Source: Timaviella obliquedivisa GSE-PSE-MK23-08B
GTDB lineage: Bacteria > Cyanobacteriota > Cyanobacteriia > Elainellales > Elainellaceae
Direction of reading: 5' to 3'
Length of the DNA: 64,000 nt
Assembly (NCBI GenBank): GCA_019358855.1
Contig: JAHHII010000004.1
Location: 411,468 to 475,467 of the forward strand
The translations under genes and the position numbers were made by a program. Position 1 is the first letter of the stretch; the number at the start of each line of letters is the position of its first letter. The notes beneath the pieces were generated by a model that had not been told where the DNA came from, did no database searches, and was given only the letters and a program-made list of their open reading frames with translations. Positions 8,529 to 15,217 of this stretch are shown one piece after another.

Positions 8529-9629
8529 TTGAGCAACAAGTCTTCTACCCAATCTTTCCCATCCATTCAAACTGTTGTCTTGGTTGCAACCGCCTGGTCA
8601 GTCGTTGCCTTACTGTTTTTTCTTCTATTTAGCGCTGCCACACCCGATGAAGGTCGCCCAGTTTGGTATACAGTCACCACTTACGTTTTAGAAAATATGT
8701 CATTCCTAGGGGCAGGTTATCTATGCTTTCGGAATTGGCGGAGTTCACAAATTGTCAGCGGCGGTCTGGTGTGGTTCTCTATTGGGATGGGCATGTTCTC
8801 ATATTCGCTAGGCAACTTGCTATTGTCGTATTGGGAAATTGGGTTAGGCAATTCTCCTGAAGTATCACCAGGTGATCTCTTCTTTATTCTGACCTACTTA
8901 TTTTTGGGCTTTGGTTTGTTTAAAGCGATTACCTCCAAACAGCTTAACTTAGCTCCCTTGCAATGGATAATTGTTGCAGGTATGGCTGCGGTTGGGATTA
9001 TGATTGCAACTTTGTTTGCTCCTAGTTCAGCGAATGCGGCAACTCCTCTAATAGTCGCTCAAGCCGCGTCATCATCTCAAAAGGCAGTTTCTCCGATCGC
9101 CTCTCCTCCATTACAGCCTTTTACTACACCGACTGTATCACCCGCGATCGCCTCTCCCCTTCCTTCTGCCAGTGATGCTCCAGAACTTGTTATTCCAGAA
9201 CCTGTTGTCCCGGAATCTGTTACTCCAGAATCTGTTATTCCAGAATCTGCTAGCCCACAGCCAGAGAAAACCGCTGAAGAAGTGCCAGCCTGGGCGATCG
9301 CACTTGAAAAACAGCTAGAACCCTTAGCCAGCACAGTGGGTTGGCTCTACATTATTGGGGATGTCATTCTGGTGGTTATGGCAACCACGTTACTCTTAGC
9401 ATTCTGGGGCGGACGGTTCTCGCTATCTTGGCGCTTCATTGCTGCTGCCTCTCTTTCTTACTACATTGCCGATCTGTGGTTCAACTACGCCACCCGATAT
9501 ATTACAAACTACGAAACTGGGGCATTGCCTGAAGTCTTTTGGATCTTTAGTGGCTGCTTGTTCGCCATTGGTGCAGCCCTAGAATTTGACTTGTCTACTC
9601 GTCGTCGTAGCGCCCGTAGAAGAGCCTAA
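8529..9629 (+). CDS. Membrane protein with Pro/Ser-rich loop, unknown function
   Basis: A protein of about 366 residues with several membrane segments: one near the N-terminus (Q-T-V-V-L-V-A-T-A-W-S-V-V-A-L-L-F-F-L), three or four more before residue 180, a hydrophilic Pro/Ser-rich loop (about 180-270) that includes five 5-residue repeats, and two or three C-terminal segments. The R/S-R-R-R-S-A-R-R-R-A tail is strongly basic. I chose TTG at 8529 because TGAGGA lies at 8515-8520, 8 nt upstream; the frame is open to a TTG at 8496 without such a site. It resembles membrane sensor domains seen in front of signalling proteins, but no output domain is attached. Function unknown. Confidence 0.72.
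   Translation: MSNKSSTQSFPSIQTVVLVATAWSVVALLFFLLFSAATPDEGRPVWYTVTTYVLENMSFLGAGYLCFRNWRSSQIVSGGLVWFSIGMGMFSYSLGNLLLSYWEIGLGNSPEVSPGDLFFILTYLFLGFGLFKAITSKQLNLAPLQWIIVAGMAAVGIMIATLFAPSSANAATPLIVAQAASSSQKAVSPIASPPLQPFTTPTVSPAIASPLPSASDAPELVIPEPVVPESVTPESVIPESASPQPEKTAEEVPAWAIALEKQLEPLASTVGWLYIIGDVILVVMATTLLLAFWGGRFSLSWRFIAAASLSYYIADLWFNYATRYITNYETGALPEVFWIFSGCLFAIGAALEFDLSTRRRSARRRA
9180..9254 (+). repeat. Five tandem 15-bp repeats inside a coding region
   Basis: Five imperfect copies of a 15-mer of the form CCAGAATCTGTTATT encode PELVI, PEPVV, PESVT, PESVI, PESAS in the loop of the membrane protein. The length is a multiple of three, so expansion would keep the frame. Confidence 0.9.
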
Positions 9630-9766
9630 AGGTTTCCCCACAAGTTCCTAAATCTGAGATAAAATCGTCAAGCCTGCTGAAGCAAAAGTTATGGTTTGCC
9701 ATAAGCTGAGACGCTGCAAGCTCGTCATCTCACGATTTAAGATCACTGGTCGAGGAATTTGTCGGT

Positions 9767-10780
9767 ATGGCTCCCCAAAAACTGTCTCAATCCGATAAGC
9801 AAGATATCCTCAACCTCTATCGACAAGTGTTAGAAGAATCTACCACTACTCTAGCGAGTCGATATAGCGTTAGCACCAGCACAATTAGCCGACTGTTGAA
9901 GCAAACTTTGCCGGAATCAGAGTATGAGGCGCTCATTCAGCAAAAGCGATCGGGAGCCTATAAAGGGCAGGCACAACCTGAGGAAAGTCTTACCATTCCT
10001 GGGATTGCTGCCCTAGTCTCGCCTGAGATTTTCAATGAGCCTGAGATTTTTAATGAGCCTGATGCTCTTACTAAACCAGAACCCTCGCCTCCCTCTGAAG
10101 TATTCACTCACGCTGCCTCTGAATTAGTTACCCATTCCGAGCAGCCAGAACCCGCGCCAGAACCCTTTAAGAGCCGTGCGCCTGTCATTCGACGAAATCG
10201 CCAGGTTGTTGAAGAAGCAATGACAGAGGCTGCGTTGTCACCTTCTACTCAACTACCTACCCCAACAGAGGTAGACGAGTTCTCTGAGCCCTCTCGGTTT
10301 GAGAAACCCGTCAGCAAATCTCTGTTGCTGGCTAGTGAGGAATTTTCTGACCTAGATGATGAGCTAGACAGTGATTTAGATGACGACGATTTGGACGATG
10401 ATGGATTAGACGACGATGAACTCACAGATGACATGGGTTCATTTGGGACAATTCAGGTTGATAGTAAAGGGTTTGTCCAAGTTCAGCCCTTGGTCGAAAA
10501 TGCGATTCCCAAAATTTGCTATGTCGTTGTCGATCGCGCCTCTGAACTCATTACTCGTCCTCTGAAAGACTTTGCAGAGCTTGGGCAAATTCCTTTAGAG
10601 GAAATTCAAGAGAAAACATTACCGATTTTTGACAATCATCGAATTGCCAAGCGCTTTATGCGACGAATGCAACGAGTGGTTAAGGTTCCTGATGGTAGGG
10701 TTTTTAGCAAAGTTAGACCTTATCTACAAGCCAAGGGAATTACTCGCCTTTTAATTGATGGGCAAGTTTACTCGCTGTGA
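9767..10780 (+). CDS. Cyanobacterial HTH-domain protein with acidic linker and conserved C-terminal domain
   Basis: The 337-residue protein begins with a transposase-like helix-turn-helix (residues 1-55; I-L-N-L-Y-R-Q ... L-A-S-R-Y-S-V-S-T-S-T-I-S-R-L-L-K). A long low-complexity linker follows (about 65-225), rich in E and P, with a very acidic L-D-D-D/D-L-D-D run near 195-220. The C-terminal domain (about 225-337; G-x-I-Q-V-D-S-K-G-F-V-Q-V ... L-I-D-G-Q-V-Y-S-L) is what I associate with a widespread cyanobacterial family. There is no DDE nuclease domain, so it is not a transposase; a DNA-binding or regulatory role is inference. ATG at 9767 is preceded by GAGGA at 9752-9756. Confidence 0.75.
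   Translation: MAPQKLSQSDKQDILNLYRQVLEESTTTLASRYSVSTSTISRLLKQTLPESEYEALIQQKRSGAYKGQAQPEESLTIPGIAALVSPEIFNEPEIFNEPDALTKPEPSPPSEVFTHAASELVTHSEQPEPAPEPFKSRAPVIRRNRQVVEEAMTEAALSPSTQLPTPTEVDEFSEPSRFEKPVSKSLLLASEEFSDLDDELDSDLDDDDLDDDGLDDDELTDDMGSFGTIQVDSKGFVQVQPLVENAIPKICYVVVDRASELITRPLKDFAELGQIPLEEIQEKTLPIFDNHRIAKRFMRRMQRVVKVPDGRVFSKVRPYLQAKGITRLLIDGQVYSL
10022..10057 (+). repeat. Tandem 18-bp repeat in coding region
   Basis: Two copies of CCTGAGATTTTCAATGAG (one base different) encode P-E-I-F-N-E twice in the linker of the HTH protein. Confidence 0.9.
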
Positions 10781-10938
10781 GGCTTATTGCTCCTCCTTTG
10801 CAGAGGGCAACTAGAATGCTCTTTTATGATCTTCATCTTAAAGTGTCCTGATCCTTTCATAAAGGAACTGTAAACAGAGAAGGATTCATTGCCTTGCAGT
10901 GTAATGTTTCGATGAATTAAACTCTTTGGACTAGGATC

Positions 10939-11169
10939 ATGCAAATTTTAATTGCCTTATACCTGCCGATCGCCTCCCTCATGCTCTGTATCTTTTTAGG
11001 GGGATTCCTAGCCGATCATTCTGCCTCTAAGGCAGATGTTATTTCGTGGGTAGCTGTATTTGTAGGATCTGTCTTTTTCCCGGTGGTCATTCCTATTGCT
11101 TTAATTGAGAGATTGCTGAGGGCTAACTTGCCTAAGCCAGTTCGATTTCTAGAATCTTCCCAGTATTAA
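10939..11169 (+). CDS. Small two-helix membrane protein, unknown function
   Basis: A 76-residue protein with two hydrophobic segments (about residues 3-25 and 36-60) joined by a short polar loop (A-D-H-S-A-S-K-A-D), and a hydrophilic tail. The ATG at 10939 follows ACTAGGATC, a weak ribosome-binding site. It contains a HIP1-like GCGATC motif and normal local codon use. Its neighbours do not point to a function. I do not recognise the family. Confidence 0.6.
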   Translation: MQILIALYLPIASLMLCIFLGGFLADHSASKADVISWVAVFVGSVFFPVVIPIALIERLLRANLPKPVRFLESSQY

Positions 11170-11229
11170 CCCCACCGCGATCGCCCTCCCTACCGCGATC
11201 GTGCTGTTTACTGATTGCACTGGATTGCA

Positions 11230-12042
11230 CTATTGACTATTCAGTAGCCTGCCAATTTGCATAGGATGTAACTGCTCAACATTGCTGAGAACGATCGCTG
11301 CACCTGCTTGCTTTAACTTGTCAGTGTAATCGGTTGCGTAGTCAGCAGATGCTTGCGCATGAGGTGGCAAAACGCCGACCCCAACCCATTGGCGATCGGG
11401 CTGTTGAGTGCGCGCTTGAGTGACTGTATACATGTCTGCGACCGTATCTCCCACGTAGATTACGGGCAGAGAGTCAGGAGATAATTGGACGCGCTGCTTC
11501 GCAGATACCGCCAGGGTTGCCTGGAATAGCCCAGTGGGATTAGGCTTACCTGGTGCATCTTCCATTGCTACGAGGACGGGGGACTGCAACCCCAACCGTT
11601 TTTCCAGGACGTAGCGAGCCGACCCTTGTGTAGCGCCGCTAAAAAAGCCCCACAGAATTCCGGCTGCGGTGAGTTGCTGAAGGTAAGCCGATTGCAGTAA
11701 CAACGGCTCCTGGGTAATGTAGCCGTTCCATTGGTCAGGATAATCTAGCTCCGTGCCCCGGTAACAGCGTTGGAAGTAATCTACGATCGCTTCATAATTG
11801 AGGTTAAGTTGCTCTCTAGATTGCCCTTGCCGCTCAAAGTGGCGATAGGTCAATTCTTGCGAGGCTTCCCAATCATTATTCCAAATACCTTCTTCTTTCA
11901 GTGCATCAATGTCAGCTTGACTAGGACGATATGCCCCCTGGGTAAATTTCTCGACGGTATCTGCCAAGGCTCGACGGTAAGAGTTACTAACGTCTCGGAT
12001 GACACCATCAATATCAAAAATTACGATGACAAAATTCTTCAC
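11230..12042 (-). CDS. HAD-superfamily hydrolase, subfamily IA (TIGR01548-like)
   Basis: A 270-residue phosphatase-type HAD protein. Motif I is F-D-I-D-G-V-I-R-D near residue 9 (nucleophile and acid/base Asp), motif II is W-G-F-F-S-G-A near 130, motif III/IV appear as K-P-N-P-T-G and V-G-D-T-V-A-D near 205. The subfamily is known from cyanobacteria and some bacteria, annotated loosely as phosphoglycolate or histidinol phosphatase-like; the substrate is unknown. Residues A-V-S-A-K-Q-R, between helix L-F-Q-A-T-L and strand P-V-I-Y-V-G-D-T, are encoded by a copy of the dispersed repeat described at 11491-11521. Confidence 0.88.
   Translation of the reverse strand: MKNFVIVIFDIDGVIRDVSNSYRRALADTVEKFTQGAYRPSQADIDALKEEGIWNNDWEASQELTYRHFERQGQSREQLNLNYEAIVDYFQRCYRGTELDYPDQWNGYITQEPLLLQSAYLQQLTAAGILWGFFSGATQGSARYVLEKRLGLQSPVLVAMEDAPGKPNPTGLFQATLAVSAKQRVQLSPDSLPVIYVGDTVADMYTVTQARTQQPDRQWVGVGVLPPHAQASADYATDYTDKLKQAGAAIVLSNVEQLHPMQIGRLLNSQ
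11491..11521 (+). repeat. Dispersed short repeat, copy A (inside HAD gene)
   Basis: Contains the core GCTGCTTCGCAGATACCGCC followed by AGGGTTGCC. The same core occurs at 44842, 48172 and (reverse strand) 58989. The host gene reads it antisense as A-V-S-A-K-Q-R. The core includes the small hairpin CTGC-TTC-GCAG. Confidence 0.85.
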
Positions 12043-12147
12043 TGCCCCAACACTCCTCCTCAGGCGCTATCTTTTTCTTCAGATCTGTAGATACAATAAG
12101 GGATCGTTGTAAAGTTTGGGAACGCAACAGTCGTTCGGGAGGATTGT

Positions 12148-12447
12148 TTGACAAAGTTTATTCTAAAGGTTCTCTGGCTAGAACAGAATGTGGCATTGGC
12201 GGTTGATCAAATTGTGGGTAAAGGCACAAGTCCTTTGACTTCGTATTTCTTCTGGCCTCGGAATGATGCTTGGGAACAGTTGAAGTCTGAGCTAGAAGCC
12301 AAGCATTGGATTGCTGAGAGCGATCGCTTCGAGTTGCTCAACAAAGCGACTGAAGTCATCAACTTTTGGCAAGAAGAGGGTAAGCGTACCTCTATGAATG
12401 ATGCCCAAGCCAGATTTCCTGAAGTTGCTTTTACAGGAAGCAACTAG
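12148..12447 (+). CDS. ycf65: Small ribosomal subunit protein PSRP-3 / Ycf65
   Basis: A 99-residue protein that matches the cyanobacterial and plastid 30S protein PSRP-3 (Ycf65) along its length: [18 protein letters not shown], then [18 protein letters not shown], then [14 protein letters not shown]. It is part of the small ribosomal subunit in the cyanobacterial/plastid lineage. The start is TTG at 12148, supported by GGGAGGA at 12137-12143. It is transcribed divergently from the HAD gene. Its presence is one of the clearest marks of a cyanobacterial origin for the window. Confidence 0.93.
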   Translation: MTKFILKVLWLEQNVALAVDQIVGKGTSPLTSYFFWPRNDAWEQLKSELEAKHWIAESDRFELLNKATEVINFWQEEGKRTSMNDAQARFPEVAFTGSN

Positions 12448-12518
12448 CAGATTTTTCTTGAGGCGGTTTGAGGGGATGTCTGCGAAGTCTAGATTACTAT
12501 CCGATCCGCCCCCTGAAT

Positions 12519-12575
12519 CCACCATTCTGGGGGACTTTGAAGGAGGATTGGTGCGGAAGTCCCCCAGAATCGTGG
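12519..12575. repeat. Imperfect palindromic repeat element
   Basis: Arms 12519-12537 and 12557-12575 are inverted copies (CCACCATTCTGGGGGACTT against AAGTCCCCCAGAATCGTGG), one mismatch, with a 19-base centre. Flanking CCCCCT and GGGGGG extend the pairing. C/G-rich elements of this kind with CCCCCAGAAT arms are common in cyanobacterial spacers; it could act as a bidirectional transcript end between ycf65 and the convergent glycosyltransferase. Confidence 0.75.
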
Positions 12576-12650
12576 GTTGGGGGGCAAGTGTAAGAATCTT
12601 TGATACTTCTCAGACATCCTCTAATAGGGGCAGATTAATTCTGTCCCTTT

Positions 12651-13661
12651 TTAATTAGTTTTAGATTCTATGACTTCTCGGACTCGGTAGATGGGGCGGT
12701 TTTGTGATTCGTGGTAGGTTCGCATTAGGAGTTCGCCGAGTAGACCAAAGCTGAAGAGTTGGACGCCCGTTAGGAACAAGACAACGGCAAGGATAAGTAA
12801 GGGGCGATCGCCAATGCTTTGTCCTAATCCCAGCTTCAAAAATGTTAGGTAGCCTCCTAACCCAGTTCCTAGCAATATTGCTAACAGTCCAAACAGCCCA
12901 AACACATGCATAGGGCGGGTCAAGAACTTCTTCATAAAGAAGATGGTGAATAAATCCATCAATACCCGAAAGGTTCGTCCTAGCCCGTATTTACTACGTC
13001 CAAATTGACGAGCGTGATGAATGACAGGCATCTCAGCAATTTTTGCTCCTTCAATGTATGCCAGAGCAGGCAGGAAGCGATGCAGTTCACCATAGAGGTT
13101 CATGTCCATAACTAACTCAGAGCGATAGGCTTTGAGTGAGCAGCCGTAGTCGTGAATATTGACTCCGGTGACTTTGCCGATCAGCCAGTTGGCAATTTTA
13201 GAGGGGATGAGGCGGGTGAACATGTCGTCTTGCCGCTGCTTGCGCCAGCCGCTAACCATGTCGTAGCCTTCGTTGAGCTTCTCTAAGAGCAGCGGAATAT
13301 CGCTGGGATCGTTTTGCAAATCGCCGTCTAGGGTGATGATGACTTGTCCCATGGCATGATGGAACCCGGCTGCCATAGCGGCGGTTTGTCCGTAGTTGCG
13401 GCGCAGTAAAACGGCGCGGAGGTCAGTGCGGTCTTGGGCAAGCTTTTTGAGAAGCTCGGCAGAGCCGTCTTTAGAGCCGTCGTCTACGCAGATGGTTTCG
13501 TAGGCAATGCGCTGGTCTTGGAGGGCTGTGGCGATCGCCTCAACTAAGCGAGGAATACTTTCGACCTCGTTATAAACAGGCACCACGACCGAAACCTTAA
13601 ACTGGACGGGGCGAAACCCAGATATTTCCTGTGACCCTTGGGGCACGAACGACGTACTCAT
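12651..13661 (-). CDS. Family 2 glycosyltransferase with C-terminal membrane helices (DPM1/GtrB-like)
   Basis: A 336-residue membrane-anchored glycosyltransferase. The GT-A domain (about 20-250) shows V-V-V-P-V-Y-N-E, C-V-D-D-G-S-K-D-G-S (DxD-like), R-R-N-Y-G-Q-T-A-A-M-A-A-G, and D-G-D-L-Q-N-D-P. Two C-terminal membrane helices (about 262-285 and 300-325) are typical of polyprenyl-phosphate glycosyltransferases that charge undecaprenyl phosphate with a sugar. It is 29 bp downstream of the LPG-synthase-like membrane protein on the same strand; such pairs often serve envelope lipid or polysaccharide modification. The sugar is unknown. Confidence 0.9.
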   Translation of the reverse strand: MSTSFVPQGSQEISGFRPVQFKVSVVVPVYNEVESIPRLVEAIATALQDQRIAYETICVDDGSKDGSAELLKKLAQDRTDLRAVLLRRNYGQTAAMAAGFHHAMGQVIITLDGDLQNDPSDIPLLLEKLNEGYDMVSGWRKQRQDDMFTRLIPSKIANWLIGKVTGVNIHDYGCSLKAYRSELVMDMNLYGELHRFLPALAYIEGAKIAEMPVIHHARQFGRSKYGLGRTFRVLMDLFTIFFMKKFLTRPMHVFGLFGLLAILLGTGLGGYLTFLKLGLGQSIGDRPLLILAVVLFLTGVQLFSFGLLGELLMRTYHESQNRPIYRVREVIESKTN

Positions 13662-13690
13662 AAGACTCGCCTTGTGAAACAGGCTCTATT

Positions 13691-14602
13691 CTACCGAGTT
13701 TTGACCCCCGCTAAACTTGCTCCACCGACTTCGGCAAGGATACTAATGATTCGGTAAAGCGCTACGCCGCCAATAAGGATGCCTGAAGAAATCTGGGAAC
13801 CGAGCAGGGCGATCGTAGTGGCTTCAAATACACCAATGCCTCCAGGTGCACCTGGCACCACCAGCCCTAGCACCCAGGCAAAACTAAATGCACTCAATAT
13901 TGAGGAAATTTGAGTCGGAGCGATCGGGCTTAATGCCAATAAGGTCAGCCAAAAACCTAGCCCGCGCAATGTCACAAATCCGGCTTCGCCTAGCAATGGC
14001 AGAATGGGATATTGCCGAATTTGAACGGGTGGTTGAAGTTGAGCAACCTGAACATCTTGAGGTTTTCCTTTGAGGCGGCTAGCAAGTTGAAGGAGCGAAT
14101 TTAGAACTCTGGGATGAATGGCGATTAAGACGGCGCATAGACAGAGGAATTGAATAACACTGTTGGTGCGGTTGCCAGTGATGAGAGCGATCGCCAAGGC
14201 GGCGGCGGCCATGAGCAAGGATTCTAGCAATACGCTTACGGTTGCTGCCCCGACGGAAAAACCAGCATTTTTAGCGGCAATGACTCTGCCATAAAAGTGC
14301 CAAACGTTGCCAGGAAGATATTTGGCGAGGTTGGTGGTGAGATAGACTCTAATGCTCCATAACCCTGAAGCGGGTTGATTGAGTTCGCGCAAGATCCAAC
14401 TCCAAACCCAGCCTGACCAAATGTGAGCGAGGAGGGTGACGAGGAGGGCGATCGCCAGTTTAAGATATCCGGTTGCAGTGATCCGAATGGCAGCAACTTC
14501 TTGCCAGTTTTGGCGAATAGCACTCGCAATAAAAAAGATGGTTCCGCCCAAAATGATCCAGCGGAGGTAAGGCTTGAGGCGAGAGAGTTTGATGATAGCC
14601 AT
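13691..14602 (-). CDS. Lysylphosphatidylglycerol synthase TM-region family protein (UPF0104, flippase-like)
   Basis: A 303-residue integral membrane protein with about eight hydrophobic segments. Family features include H-I-W-S-G-W-V-W, the L-T-T-N-L-A-K-Y-L-P-G-N-V-W-H-F block around residue 90, and a P-G-A-P-G-G-I-G-V-F-E loop near 250. Proteins of this family resemble the flippase part of MprF, without the lysyl-transferase domain, and are often found with glycosyltransferases in envelope loci. Its ATG overlaps the TAA of the upstream PD-(D/E)XK gene (TAATG), so the two are translationally coupled. Confidence 0.88.
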   Translation of the reverse strand: MAIIKLSRLKPYLRWIILGGTIFFIASAIRQNWQEVAAIRITATGYLKLAIALLVTLLAHIWSGWVWSWILRELNQPASGLWSIRVYLTTNLAKYLPGNVWHFYGRVIAAKNAGFSVGAATVSVLLESLLMAAAALAIALITGNRTNSVIQFLCLCAVLIAIHPRVLNSLLQLASRLKGKPQDVQVAQLQPPVQIRQYPILPLLGEAGFVTLRGLGFWLTLLALSPIAPTQISSILSAFSFAWVLGLVVPGAPGGIGVFEATTIALLGSQISSGILIGGVALYRIISILAEVGGASLAGVKTR

Positions 14603-15207
14603 TAGGCGATGGCAGCCTCACATTGTACAAAAACTCCATTAATGGCGTTCATTAAGCAATTTAGATCATAGATTGTATAGACCTTAATATTTTTGACAAA
14701 CTGATTTGCCACCAATCGTCCAAATTCCCAAACTTTACCATTGGAAACGATTCCAAAAATGGGTTGATGCAATTCGCTATTGAGTTTTTGAACAGCGACC
14801 ATTTCTGCTAAACATTGTCCCCAGCCTTCAGCAAAATCATCTCGCTTGGCTTCTACAACGATGATGTAAGGTTGGTCGAACACAAATTTACCTAGGGGCG
14901 ATCGCTTCGCCACAATATAATCTGGAATGCCGCACAGTTTTTCATTAAAGCTAATGGGCTGATGGCTCCAAAGGCTGAAATGCTCTTTATGGCGTTTATA
15001 AACTTCCTTGAGGGTGGGATAAATTAAATTTTCACAAACGGCATATTCTGAATTGTCAAAAACAACTTCTCTGAGGCTAAATTCAATATCTGCTTTGAAT
15101 GCCTCATTATTAACGAAGGAGACTTCTGTTACAAAATCCATCTCCATTGAGACAATCTGATAGTCCTTAAGAACATCGCCTATGCCTTTGTAGGTTGTGA
15201 ACGGCAT
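14602..15207 (-). CDS. PD-(D/E)XK nuclease-fold protein, small
   Basis: A 201-residue protein with a clear restriction-endonuclease-like signature: G-I-P-D-Y-I-V (metal-binding Asp, about residue 92), I-I-V-V-E-A-K-R-D-D (the E-x-K element, about 112-118), then a helix with G-W-G-Q-C-L-A-E-M (about 122-130, the Gln often seen after E-x-K). No DNA-binding domain is attached. ATG at 15207 has GAGGA at 15214-15218, which overlaps the stop codon of the SbcC-like gene by one base, indicating coupling. The context with an SMC/Rad50-like ATPase suggests DNA processing, but many such proteins in cyanobacteria are uncharacterised. Confidence 0.78.
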   Translation of the reverse strand: MPFTTYKGIGDVLKDYQIVSMEMDFVTEVSFVNNEAFKADIEFSLREVVFDNSEYAVCENLIYPTLKEVYKRHKEHFSLWSHQPISFNEKLCGIPDYIVAKRSPLGKFVFDQPYIIVVEAKRDDFAEGWGQCLAEMVAVQKLNSELHQPIFGIVSNGKVWEFGRLVANQFVKNIKVYTIYDLNCLMNAINGVFVQCEAAIA

Positions 15208-15217
15208 TTAAGTTCCT

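Noticed and set aside
9767..10780. Transposase, because of the N-terminal helix-turn-helix
   Set aside because: There is no DDE or other nuclease domain and no terminal inverted repeats; the C-terminus looks like a conserved cyanobacterial domain.
12398..12658. 86-codon open frame on the plus strand
   Set aside because: It runs through the palindromic repeat and overlaps the end of ycf65 in another frame; no domain or start signal supports it.
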